Shown here one piece after another: positions 53,341 to 64,000 of a stretch of DNA of 64,000 bases (within the stretch, counting starts at the first letter, position 1; each line of letters opens with the position of its first letter). The stretch comes from Zygaena filipendulae (Eukaryota; Arthropoda; Insecta; Lepidoptera; Zygaenidae), in contig OU015679.1 of assembly GCA_907165275.2 (NCBI GenBank), positions 1,550,001 to 1,614,000 on the forward strand. Reading direction: 5' to 3'. Below the pieces are notes generated by a model. The model saw nothing but the letters and a program-made list of their open reading frames with translations, was not told where the DNA came from and did no database searches. The translations under genes and the position numbers were made by a program.

Positions 53341-53884
53341 ATCACCGAATGTTTGTGACGCTTCTTCTGCCGCAATATTTATCTTGATTTCATTACTTTT
53401 AAAAGTCAAGTTTCTGTTAGTATCGCTAAAAACAAAAACAAAATTAACTAAATAAGTTTAGTTAGTTTATCTACTGCACTCATACTGCACCACAAGCTCC
53501 TAGACTATATTTTTTTCGCATGGTGCTGTGGTGCAATGCAATGTGCAAAGTGTAAATACACGATCACACAACCGGCCGGCCGGCGCGCGCGGCGATCTGA
53601 ATGAAGCCATCATAATATGTAGTGTAATGTACTCCCTGTACATAGGTACCTAGGTGAAACTCACTTTGAACTTGTTGAAGGATCGAATTTTTTATTTTTT
53701 CCTAGATTTGGGACGTTCTCATCTTGTTCTTCTGCAGCGAGTTTCCTTTTTTTCCTAAAAAGATAAAAAAAGTTTATATTTAGGTATACCTACAAATAAC
53801 AATAAAGTAATAATAAAATAACTTTAAAAAAATAAAAGAAAAAAATAGTAACTAAACAAATTATACTAAAATAAAAAAAAAGCA

Positions 53885-53950
53885 AAAAACTTGCGACCAG
53901 GCAGAGATTCGAACCCGCAACTTTTTGGATTGTTAAAATCAGTCATGGAC
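53885..53950 (-). repeat. tRNA-like fragment
   Basis: The minus strand reads GCGGGTTCGAATCTCTGC, a good B box and T-arm, after a weak anticodon-like stem. No D-arm or acceptor pairing is convincing, so a tRNA-derived remnant rather than a tRNA gene. Confidence 0.35.
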
Positions 53951-54199
53951 ATGGAAGTGAACTAGGTAAGTACCTAAGAACCTGTGGTTACTCTATTTCT
54001 GAAAACATTTGTGTATTTATTTACTTAGCTAGATGATACTCACGGGCACAGGTCCACTTCAGGTACATTTTCTTTATTACAGTCAGTTTCGAGCAATATT
54101 TGTCTATTTCTGAAAATGAACAATGTATTGTAGTTAGGTGGGAACAATACGATTACGTAACAGTTCTACCTACTTTACTTATTTGCTCATCACACTACT

Positions 54200-54971
54200 A
54201 TAAATAGGTACATTACCTATTTCATTTTTTTAATCATGTTTCATGTCAACAAACCATAATCAGACACAAAGTAGGTAGGTGCAAACAAACATTTTATAAC
54301 TTATATTATATATGTCGGAAATAGAAAGAAAGAGTAGTAGCAGATAACGGCAGATAGTTATCTGCTATTGCAAAGATAGCTGACTAACTGATGATGATAA
54401 CATAACACAATGTAACTGAAGGTAGGGGTAGGTATGACCGAGACTATTAGCTGAGTGACACATCTAGAACGAACTAGAAACTGTTACAATTAATTGCACC
54501 AACATAGTTAGAAGTTGTACACCATACCAGATATCCGTAGGGAACACGGAGCAGTGGGACTTGCGACCCAGGAGTACTACTACTACTACTATAAATAGGT
54601 ACATTACCTATTTCATTTTTTTAATCATGTTTCATGTCAACAAACCATAATCAGACACAAAGTAGGTAGGTGCAAACAAACATTTTATAACTTATATTAT
54701 ATATGTCGGAAATAGAAAGAAAGAGTAGTAGCAGATAACGGCAGATAGTTATCTGCTATTGCAAAGATAGCTGACTAACTGATGATGATAACATAACACA
54801 ATGTAACTGAAGGTAGGGGTAGGTATGACCGAGACTATTAGCTGAGTGACACATCTAGAACGAACTAGAAACTGTTACAATTAATTGCACCAACATAGTT
54901 AGAAGTTGTACACCATACCAGATATCCGTAGGGAACACGAAGCAGTGCCTGGGACTTGCGACCCAGGAGTA
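54200..54971. repeat. Tandem duplication, 391-bp period
   Basis: The block starting 'ataaataggtacattacc' at 54200 repeats at 54591 almost without change. It includes 'agatagttatctgctattgcaaagatagctgac' (trimmed motif) and ends within repeat C. The first copy joins the second through a short (TAC)n run at 54574-54590. The second lacks the 5-bp loss seen near 54555 in the first. Confidence 0.92.
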
Positions 54972-55302
54972 GGTTTAATGGGGCCCCTTTACAATGCATG
55001 AACGCTCACCTCCACTGCCCGTGCTCCCGACTTAAGCAAACCTCTGGAAACAATTAGATGACACAGCACACGTAATCACTACTAGATTGATACGACACTG
55101 ATACGAGTTACGACACTATAACTGCACTGAACCGAACACAAAATAACAATGAACCGTCGCTTACGCATACCCGCATTTTATATCAAGTTCTAACAAAGAC
55201 GAGTCGGGCAATGGAGTGGAGCGGGGGAACGAACTTTCTACAACCGCTATTCGACGGCGGGAAACAAAAGTTATTTTTAATGAAACTACCCTCTCGCCGA
55301 CA
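54886..55302 (-). repeat. LTR-like dispersed repeat C, copy 2
   Basis: 417 bp matching 22075-22482, TGTCGGCG to TTGGTGCA on the minus strand, with the same TATA-like GATATAAAA and GTTCGGTTCAGTGCAG motifs. Its end part is also present in the upstream tandem copy (54495-54573). Confidence 0.55.
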
Positions 55303-56114
55303 TATATATACGTAGATAGGTACTTACTTTAATATTTTATTCATGTTTTTAGCGGTTTCTATTCTCCAATTCCGTCTTTTTTTTTTCTTGTTCCGATTAT
55401 TTCCCATTTCACTGCACTTTTAATTTCTTAGGTGATAAGTCGGTGTAAGAGACGACAAGCAACGCGGGTTCCCCTTTCGAATGCCGGAGCGCGACTGAAT
55501 TCAAGCGGTGAACGCGGTGAACTCGCAATATATCAGAATTTAATTTCTAACAAAAAACAAAAAAACATAATTTTCAATTGAGATCACATAGTACACGTAT
55601 TGTATTATGTTGAGTTTCTATACAAAGTTTAATTAGTATGGATAAATGATTCATTGACTTCTGCGGTTTATTTATATAAATCAGAGGGAAGTTTGTGATT
55701 TTTTTCTATCGAGAAAATTTTTAGTAATCGTGTTTTAACATCACATCCTTAACTTTACTATATATTTTTTTCAATATTATTGATTGAATACTTTTATTGA
55801 TATACAGGTTCAAAAGTGAGAGGTGGGGCAGTTCTAGCCTCCTATGGGCCCTTAATGAACCTAATTCAGAGATTCTTAAAATTAATACTTAAACTTAGAC
55901 TTAAAACTAAATAAGCCAACTAACTAATAACTAATATTGCTGCTGGTATGACCTGGGGCGGTATTTTTGAGTGACTTTTTTTTTTTTGTCGTAAATTGAA
56001 ATTGATAAATTATTATTTGTAAATTTGTATTTGTAATTATATTTTGTAACGGATTAGAATCAATTAAAAATAAGCCATGTAGGTACTTATAATGCTACGT
56101 GGTTTCCAAACAAG
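55303..56114. other. Unassigned AT-rich region
   Basis: No coding motif or terminal repeat is recognised. Confidence 0.4.
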
Positions 56115-56270
56115 TTAACATTTGATCTACATGTCGTTTCCATTTGAACCCATCTACATCAATAAATAACATAAGTGATATTTGGTATAGATTCTTCTAT
56201 AATTACTCCTTGAGTCCAAGGTTTGCCATCCTTCCTATAATCTCTAACCATCACCTTTTGTCCTACACGT
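56115..56270 (-). pseudogene. Ty3/gypsy integrase C-terminal scrap
   Basis: The minus strand reads 'VGQKVMVRDYRKDGKPWTQGVI', continuing (trimmed) to a stop. One frame later comes a piece with 'FKWKRHVDQM'. This is the C-terminal integrase region of Ty3/gypsy elements of the K02A2.6/mag type. It belongs to a lineage different from the other gypsy elements here. One frameshift, no other parts nearby except a gag scrap at 57058. Confidence 0.7.
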
Positions 56271-57057
56271 CATGGCGGCCTAGAGATACGCCTTCTTCAC
56301 GGGCCGTGAGAAATAAAGAATCTTCACAACTGGATGATACTGGTAGGATCGCTCCATATTATAGTAACGTCTTGGTTAAACCCGTATTTTTCCCGAATTC
56401 GATTTTGAGAAATCGGAATTGCCGGTATTACAATGGTTTAATAAAATCTTGATAAAATCGAACATCTAGGGGCAATAGGTACATGGTTGGAACGATGATG
56501 GAATAGTACATTGTTATCCTAGGGGTGAAAGTAAGTCGGGAGAAAGACTTTCTCCCGAGGGTAACACTGTGCTTTTCATTACGAATGCAAGGAAAGTCAA
56601 AATAAAAATAGGAATTAGCTAAAGAAAAAATGTCGCTTGACACTTTCCCACCTATTTCTTTTTCTTTGGCCGGCTAGCTATTCAGCCAGTATTTTTTATT
56701 TACATTGTGGCGACCTAAAAAAAATATTTTCTTTAATTATTAAGTATTAATTAAAGAAAATAAAAAAATATAAATAGGAATTAGCTTAAGAAAAAGTGAG
56801 TGAATTTTATTTTAATTAATACCTACTTAAACTTTACGTTATTTCAATTTTACATCGCGCTGGCTGTATAGAAAGTTGAAACATGGTTCAATAGAAATGT
56901 GAAAATAGACCTAGTTTTTTTTTAATAATTTGACAGTTGTCAGTTGAAAGCGATTCTCCCTAGGGCTGAAAAGGGTTACTTTCAACCCGCTTCTCAGGCA
57001 ACTTCAGACCTACTTTCCGAGTATGAGTAATGAAAAAGTTATTATGTGCAGTCACGT
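56271..57057. other. Unassigned region with a 21-nt hairpin
   Basis: CGGGAGAAAG-a-CTTTCTCCCG lies at 56537-56557. A related phrase, 'ccctagggctgaaaagggttactttcaaccc' (trimmed), appears near 56957. It might be a small mobile element, but no ends could be fixed. Confidence 0.4.
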
Positions 57058-57174
57058 TTGACTGGATTGGCTAAGTTGTGGCACAAGACTTTGCGTTCTT
57101 ATGAATTTACATGGCATAAATGGAAACAAAAGATTTTAGAGGTATTTCCTGACAATATCGATTACACGGGTTAA
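57058..57174 (+). pseudogene. Ty3/gypsy gag scrap
   Basis: 38 codons ('LTGLAKLWHKTL', 'FTWHKWKQKILEVFP') match the capsid-like region of mag/K02A2.6-type Gag and end at a stop. It lies in the opposite orientation to the integrase scrap at 56115-56270. Confidence 0.55.
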
Positions 57175-58156
57175 TTTAGATACTCGAGATTGCTCGCTAA
57201 AACTTGTCTTATTGCTTCCATCAGATATTTTTGTAAAAGGTTTTGGAGGTAGTCCAATAAAAGTATGAGGTCAGGCGTCGATAGAATTCATAGTAAATGG
57301 GTTTGAAGTCCTGGAGAATTTTTCTTATAGGAATATATTTTTCTTATAAGTCTAAAAATGTGTAATTATGCGCGTGTATTCAATTACAGCATTTCTTCTT
57401 TAGTGCGCTTAGTAGCGGAGTATACTCGTGGTTATTGTGGTAGCGGTAAGTCTTTATTAATAATTTGTAGTGGAACTACACAATATTTAACTTGATGTTA
57501 ATTAATGCAGTAGTAACTCTATTTAACCATTGAGCTTTTGAAGAAAATAGATAGGTAAAGGTACTTTCTGTGAAATTATTCTGTAATCCTCCTGTAATTT
57601 AAACAATTTAATTAAACATAATATGCATTTGTATAACACATTAAAAGGTTGCGATTCAAGTGTGGTCTCTAAGTTAGTTTTCAAAATTCGAATTTTGTTT
57701 AAAACAATAGTCACAGTTTTCTTTTTTTGATTATATGCCAACATTCATTAATAATACTTAAATAGATACGTATAGAGAACAAAATCAGTTTTAGAGTATT
57801 ATCATAATTTACCTTCAACGATAAGTAATATTTTACTGCTAGGTAACCTATTAAAATATCTGTTTCCCCGCTGATTTCCCAGCGTGAATTTTGATATTTC
57901 GGCAGGAATTGTTTATTTCGAAATGGAAAGTACGTGTCACTCCTGTGCTGTGTCAGTATCTTTTATAAATAGGATAAATAGGATAGGATATAAGATCCAT
58001 TTTTGTTTGTTTCCTTGGTTGTTTGTAATGGATAGACTTCTTTCTTTTCTTCAACTAGAACTTGTCTAGAAGGTGTGAAAGCATAGTCAGATTACATACA
58101 ATTGTTCTAAATAGACTGAGACCGATACAATCTCGACAGACGAGTCAGGTGGATAG
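57175..58156. other. Unassigned region
   Basis: AT-rich, no gene recognised. It ends with ATAG (58153-58156), the presumed target copy before LTR A5. Confidence 0.4.
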
Positions 58157-60532
58157 TGTGACGCCCTATGAGGCTCAAAAATTTATTTATATTCGAAAAA
58201 GCATTTTAAAGATATATGTATAATGTATCATAATATAATACACTATATGTATAATGTATTATAATATAATACACTATAAAACTTAAGTTGAAATGTATAA
58301 ACTCGCAATCTAAATTTTGTATGATTATTGATATATAATTCATAAACTAAAATGAATAAAATGATTATTCATATGAAATAAAATGTTTATAATAAGATAT
58401 AATAACCGTGTGCTTGATTTCAGATGTAACGGTGATATCGACTTGTACCCCCCAACCCCCCCGCATACCTCAGGCGTAGCGCACCGCCAGTATCCACGCG
58501 GGCGGCTGAGTCGTGAAGTGGCATCGGCGGGGAGTCGAGCGGAAGACAACGCGCCGCGTTTACAACGCGTCGCGTATACAACATTAAATGTTGTTAAACG
58601 AGTTTGGTGGTGGCTCGAATATAGATTTGCATTATTATGCTTATCTAAATATTAAGTTAACATAGAGTGTTGACAAACGAGTTTAGTTTTGTGGTAGCTC
58701 GTATACAGATATTGTATTATTATACAAATCTAAATAATTAAATTGGAGTCTCACGTGAAGGTCTTAGATGAAAATGCCGTCGACCACTTTCGCAATAAAG
58801 ATGATGAAGTTGGGAGTTCGAACGAGCTTACGCACTTAGTGAATTGTCGCTCTGTACGAAAGCCTTGTCAACGCGCTCGACGTCCGTTAGGATATCTTGT
58901 GCGAAGACAAATATTATTATGAGGAAGGTTTTCGGTGTGTATGGATTGTAATTTTATTGTTATTAAATTATAATTCATCACATCTTATCGGCTCGATGCA
59001 AACGTGTATTTTCAATTTATTGGAATTTACAACGACGATGAACTCTAATCCTGAGCGGTTAGACGTCGCGCGTCACGAGCGTAAGATAACGTAGAGAGGT
59101 AAAAATCCGCGCCTTGAGTTGTCTTCGCCGTGACGGGTTTCGTTGTGCACGTATTGTATCTTGTCTATTGAATAACTACGCCTTCCGTGTTATTCAAAAA
59201 CTATCAACGAATATGCGGCTGACTGGTGATGCGGGATCGCTTCCTACACCAAGGTAGTGTTGAACGCTCTTCTTTCATGATAAACCTATTTTCTTTTTAT
59301 TACAAACATAATAATTATAGTCAATGCGCTTTGTGACTTTGTTGCGTTGTGCAGAGACTAGGGGATCGGCTGTGGACGACCTAGTCGTTAACGCTTGATC
59401 TCGGTAAACCGTTGTGTTTTTCAACACGATTTGTTTATCAAAATGAATGAGTGCTAAGTGGGTGTTGTATGAGGACGAGTTGTGATCCAATCAATTGGGC
59501 TTCGGCCTTAGCTACGTGTAGCTACTATAACACAAAATGACCGACTGAAGTTATGATGTCCGGCGAGACTGGTCTCATATACTTATATTTGAATTATTGG
59601 GATGGTGTTGAGGTCGCGGTACTATCCGCATTATGGCCTCGGTCTTCGGGCTGACACGTACCCTGGGGTCTCGGCTTCGCCGAATTATGACCTCCAACGA
59701 TTGCTGCTGATACGGGACGTACAGTCTCATATAGCTGATTCATCCTCTAACGGATGTCGGTTACTAATGCTTTATGCATATTTGGAGAACTCTCTACTTT
59801 GTGCAACACAGGTGGGGGGGGGGGGGGTGGTGGTTACTGCTTATAAGCAGGTGGATGGCCATCACCGTGGGTAGCGCAGGACGGGGCTACGCCACCTCTC
59901 ACTATATAATAAACTTGTTATGTAGTGAGAGCCATTGTAAGTATTCCTATTGGAATATCAAGTTGATTATAATTAAACATCGTATGGGAGGTGTTCTATG
60001 AGCATCATATTCCTATCTTAGTATCCGAACACTACTAACGTCGATAGACGTGGGTTAGTGATTATGTGTACCACCGCAATATGGATATCATCTTTGGAGT
60101 CTCTCTGCTTCCGGGCTAACAACACTATTAACGCACAGACGTTAAATAAATGTACAGTGTAGTCTCGCACTTAAAAATAGAACCGTTCGTGTAGAACGAG
60201 TTCATATAAAGAACGAGTGTCACCCAACTCAAACGCAGTTGGGTGTACTAAATATAAATATTTCTTACAGAAATATTATGCACAATTATTAAAATAAAAT
60301 GTCAAATTAATTGATGGTTGTTTTATTCAATTAATACCTAAGCCCAGCCTCGACCCATTATAATAATTTGGATAGGATGATGACGGAATCGAATCTCAAC
60401 CTAAAAGAACTGGAGTCATTTAAAAACACAACGTAAAACAGGGTCTAACTATTAGACGAAATTGGCCAAAAATTAAAATGTTCAACATCTTTGATGTTGT
60501 TCATGTATTGATGAAGATGGGTGAAAGTTACA
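58157..60532 (+). repeat. Family-A 5' LTR, copy A5
   Basis: 2376 bp, TGTGACGCCC to GTTACA, very similar to A3. It is followed by a primer binding site, so it is a 5' LTR. It is preceded by ATAG, the same four bases that follow the 3' LTRs A3 and A4. Confidence 0.92.
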
Positions 60533-60535
60533 ATT

Positions 60536-60553
60536 TGGTGCCGTGACCAGGAT
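60536..60553 (+). promoter_or_regulatory. Primer binding site of a family-A element
   Basis: TGGTGCCGTGACCAGGAT lies three bases after the LTR end, in the position and style of a tRNA primer site. The matching tRNA was not determined. Confidence 0.7.
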
Positions 60554-60879
60554 CATGGCTAAGTTAGTAATGTAAACCGCGACGGCTGAAGCGACCACGA
60601 CAGTGATTCGCATGGTTGGCTTACATACGCATAAACGACCGCGACGGCGAATCGCATGGTTGAATCAAATAAATAAAGACGACTGCGACAGCGTATCGCA
60701 TGGTTGACTAAAATGAATACAAGTGGCCTAGATCAATAAATGCATGGCTATTTAAACATAATAACGTAGGGGTAACACCCTACAATTTGTTGTCCGTGAA
60801 ATGGAAAGGTTATGAGATTCGACCCTGACTCTGAATATCCACATTATAAATGTTGAGGCTGGGAATATTAACTTGCAAT
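60554..60879 (+). other. Family-A leader, truncated by LTR-B
   Basis: Leader with a 44-bp tandem repeat. No gag start is reached before the LTR-B insertion at 60880. Confidence 0.7.
60609..60706 (+). repeat. 44-bp tandem repeat just after the primer site
   Basis: CGCATGGTTG occurs at 60609, 60653 and 60697, exactly 44 bp apart. Each copy is preceded by a variant of 'gaccgcgacggcgaat'. Confidence 0.85.
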
Positions 60880-62809
60880 TGTGACGACCCATAAGGTCCT
60901 ACAAATTTTTTTTGGTTATAATTAAAAACTTAAATAATTATTAAAGTATAGAAGATAATAAAATACACCTATAAAATTACATTTAAAACATCTTAGAGGA
61001 CATTGCGGTACAAATTACATCAAAAAAAAATTTTAGTACGTTTATCAATAATAACTCTGAAACTGAAAGAGATAGGGCAAAATATTATATGATAGAAAGT
61101 GCTTGTATTAGGGAATACCAAATGTATATTGAATTTCGAGAGTATAGGAACAAGTTGGAAAACACGAATCCCCCCATTGCAGGCGTCTCGGAATACAGGG
61201 CCGAGCGCACCGCCAGTATCCACGGGCCGTATATATACGGAGGTAAAAAAAAATGTCCTAACGACAAAAGTTTGTTGGGAAAATAAATTGATAATAGTGT
61301 AATAATAAACGAATGCGCTGGGGAGGGAACCTCTAAGGGACAATAAATATAATATTATTGCACATTTATCAAACATAAAATTTATTTTCTCATACAATTT
61401 TTTTAATAAATAATATTCATGCAAAGTACGTCGTGGTCGAGCGGTCTGCGCGCAGAACGATTTATCGCTTTGTGTAAGGATTCGTACACGCGACCTGAAA
61501 GTTTCGTCGTTACGCATTGTGTCCTGATTGCGTTGTGCAGAGGCGAGCATGCGCGATTGTGATACTTGGTGGTCGCATGAAAGCGTATGTGGGCCGATGT
61601 GCTTCGTGAACGAGATGCTTTGAGTGGAATATTTGTATTGATTTTATCATTACAAAAGACGGTTCGTTACGAATAGTCTTGTTGAGCGAGCGATAGCGCA
61701 GAGTGATTTAATGTTTTTGTGCGAAGGTCTGTCAGTGCACTTGACGTCCGTTAGGATATCTCGAGCGTAGACCTAAAAGCATTAGTCACGAGGAAGGATC
61801 TTCAAATCACAGTACCAAATAGACTCGAAGCAAACGGAACTCTAATCTTGAACGGTTGGACATTGCACGTCGCGAGCGTATGATGGCGTAGATGGGTAAA
61901 AATCCGCGCCTTGAGTCATCTGCGCCGTGACGAGTTTCGTTGTGCGCCCTGTACCTTACCTTGAATAACAACGCCTTCCGTGTTATTCAATCTACATATC
62001 ACCGATGCGGCTGACTGGAGATGCCGGCCCTCTCCTACGCCAGGGAAGGGTTGTTCGCTCTTCTTTCTGTTTTACCTTTCTTTTTATTACAAACATTATC
62101 GATGGGCCAATGCGCTCTGTGGCTCGATTGCTGGCTGCGGAGACAGACTGGAGCCTGGTCCCTGGTCCCTGGAACCCTGGTCTTCGGGCTGGCACATATT
62201 CAAGGGCTCACCATGGCTCCAACGCGGCGGTAGTCTTCGGACTGGGGACGTACAGTCTCCTCACTGGATTCCTGAAATGGACGCTGGTGAATGATCTTAG
62301 ATGTAACCATCTAGAATGATCCTCTGCCTTGTGAAACAGGTTGAGGGAGGTGACGAAGGCATTGTGCTGGATGGTCATCACCGTGGAATAGCGCAGGAGG
62401 GGCTATACCACCTTCTGGCGAATACTTATGTATTAACTGGAAGCCTTACCTTCGGTTTGACGTCGGGATTGGTTGCAGTGCCAACAATCATTTCACGTAG
62501 TACTTGAGGTTCCTGTGGCCAATGCTTGCGTCATGCTGAGGGGACAAAATCTGGTCGACCTTGGAATAGAATCGTCTGGGTGGTATTTATGCGTCCTGGC
62601 AATGTCTGAGCCATCTGAGCCAGGAATGGTAGCTTTTGACGAGATGTTGACCGGGGTTAAACCGACAAACACAAACTAAAACAGATTGTAGGGATAGACA
62701 AACATAAGGGTCAAGATTATTCAAACTTAGCCTACAAGCCAATAGATTAAGTCGTCAATATAAACTAATGATTTAGGCCGATAAACAAACCAATAAAATA
62801 GAACATCTA
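60880..62809 (+). repeat. Family-B LTR, copy B3 (internally deleted, 3'-truncated)
   Basis: Starts TGTGACGACCC after CAAT. It lacks about 380 bp present in B1 (32285-32665), with a short 'ctggtccctggt' duplication at the join near 62154. Homology stops at about 62809, before the usual GTTACA end. Confidence 0.85.
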
Positions 62810-63237
62810 TACAGGCTTAAATTTTAAGGAGTGCGCAAAAAAATTGTGGTGGTTCAGTATCAGTAATAGAACACATTTCCACTATTAGTTAAAATTTTTT
62901 TTTTTAATTTTTATCCCACTTTAAATCCGTAAAACATGGATACTATCTATTCGTAATAATATCAGCTGTGGATGCACGCGCCGTGACCCGTGAGCCGTAC
63001 GCGGTGAGGTTGCAGCGGGGGTGAACCTCTCGGGCGACAACTGATGCCCAGACACGGGCGGGGCGGGCGAAACGGGCGGGGCGCGCGGGGCAGGCGCCCG
63101 CGGCTCGCCCGATAAGCCGACACTGCCGGCCCGACAGTCTGCTTACGCATGCGCTATTGTGACGTCGCGTCCTATCGCTTTCCCGCGCAACCCCTGCGCC
63201 GCGTGTGTGTCGTACTACTCGTAGTCGTACCTAGGTC
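62810..63237 (+). other. CpG-rich region before a DUF4817-like pseudogene
   Basis: From 62960 the sequence is strongly GC- and CpG-rich. It has repeated 'ggcggggcggg'-type boxes (63057-63085) and a TGACGTCG motif at 63161. It looks promoter-like by composition, against an AT-rich background; no activity can be inferred. Confidence 0.4.
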
Positions 63238-63532
63238 ATGATGTCGGACTTTAGTAACCGCGAGTTTTATGAGATGGTCCGGGTGTATCTGTTAAGTGGT
63301 GAAAGTTTACGACGTGCTCGCAGAATGTATGTAATGGAGAGCATCCCTTGAATGCGAGCCCATGGTATTGTAAACCCCGCGGTCCCTAATGAAATGACAA
63401 TTTTAGCAGCCACTCAAAGGCTGCTTGATCACGGTCAGTTTAGGACCCCACATCACGCTCAAGGGTCTGGAAGACCTCGACTGGCGGTTGACATCTAAGA
63501 AGCCATTTTCGATTTCTTCGAGCGAGATCGAG
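63238..63532 (+). pseudogene. DUF4817-like HTH protein, two in-frame stops
   Basis: From ATG 63238 the frame reads 'MMSDFSNREFYEMVRVYLLSG' (trimmed), a stop, then 'HGIVNPAVPNEMTILAATQRLL' (trimmed) and 'GSGRPRLAVDI', another stop, then 'AIFDFFERDR'. Order and motifs match the N-terminal domain of the insect DUF4817/HTH mobile-element family, as in 49748-50000. At 63533 GTAGGT could be a splice donor. Stops at 63349 and 63496 make it a pseudogene as written. Confidence 0.55.
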
Positions 63533-64000
63533 TAGGTACTTACCTAATATCAATAATTTTAATTTTATTATGTTTTTAAAAGTGCCATAATTTAATTGGT
63601 TAAATTATTAATTAATGCTTTATTTTCTGCATTTTGATGGTCCTAAGCCCATGAAAGTATGAAGGAAAAATTGGAATTACTCTTCTAATAAAATCAGATC
63701 ACGGTCTAATCTTAAAAAGTCTAGTTCGAACTTTTATTTCGTCTGAGGTTCGAACCTGATAGAATTAGCGATCAGCAGGTGGGTAGGTACATTGTAACCC
63801 ACGTAAATACCTACCTACGCCTGTGCACGAAAAACGAATGAGCGCTTCGGGCGGCGCGCGGTGGGGCCGGGGGGCGGCGGCGGCGAATAGAGTAGCCATA
63901 AAATCAATTTCAAAGTGAACATCTTCCATTAACAATAACTTTATTTTTTTGTACTAAGACTTAGCAAAATAAAAAATAGGTGCTTAATAAAACTCATTTA
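63533..64000. other. Unassigned region at window end
   Basis: AT-rich, then a GC-rich block (63840-63890), then AT-rich again. A B-box-like GGTTCGAACC occurs at 63750, but no tRNA could be built around it. Confidence 0.4.

Noticed and set aside
53885..53950. Functional tRNA gene
   Set aside because: Only the T-arm region is convincing; the acceptor stem and D-arm cannot be paired.
47095..62809. Inversion by recombination between LTR B2 (minus) and B3 (plus)
   Set aside because: B2 has matching CCCT on both sides, so it was not exchanged with another LTR-B.
63238..63532. An intact host gene with a CpG island promoter
   Set aside because: Two in-frame stops and similarity to a mobile-element domain family.

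Overview
The window looks like a transposon-dense stretch of a lepidopteran (moth or butterfly) chromosome. The reasons are AT-rich DNA, an insect env-bearing Ty3/gypsy (errantivirus-type) family, BEL/Pao, jockey-type and restriction-endonuclease LINEs, a short Helitron ending in CTAG, a piggyBac relative at TTAA, and a dispersed repeat that I remember as common in Lepidoptera. I recognise no ordinary single-copy host gene. Family names rest on protein motifs and on remembered families; no database search was possible.

Layout. 1-1301 is a window-truncated copy of a very long LTR (family A) inserted into a dead BEL/Pao pol (1302-2345). 2515-4082 is an internal jockey fragment on the minus strand, and 4689-5603 holds two LINE tails. 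A long jockey-type LINE with an intact ORF2 lies at about 6361-10172. From 10251 to 42222 the window is a giant inverted repeat with arms of about 3.95 kb once later insertions are removed and a spacer of about 1.0 kb (21894-22904). Each arm holds the 3' end of one family-A LTR element, its 3' LTR, its flank and a Helitron. The right arm runs on into that element's pol and gag (42223-46065, minus strand).

Two env-bearing proviruses, both on the minus strand, entered the inverted repeat after it formed. Provirus 1 (10348-18036, target duplication ACCT) is only in the left arm; provirus 2 (26708-42068, target duplication ATCT) is only in the right arm. Each arm keeps the empty site of the other's insertion. 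Provirus 1 later received a solo LTR-A in its own 5' LTR (15575-17836, ACCG). Provirus 2 later received a solo LTR-B in gag (30790-33682, CGGT) and a nearly intact BEL/Pao element in its leader (34659-41438, AACTT, identical LTRs). Both proviruses have lost reverse transcriptase and RNase H but keep a full-length open env.

46066-64000 holds an HTH/DUF4817-type transposase-like gene split by another LTR-B, an internally deleted piggyBac-like element, tandem and dispersed repeats, small Ty3/gypsy scraps, a fifth LTR-A followed by a primer binding site and a 44-bp tandem repeat, a third LTR-B, and a second DUF4817-like pseudogene behind a CpG-rich stretch.

The parts form no pathway. They record successive insertions whose order can be read from target duplications. 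The most distinctive points are the pair of reciprocal empty sites, the two long-LTR families that share a colinear core, and the repeated loss of pol with env kept open.
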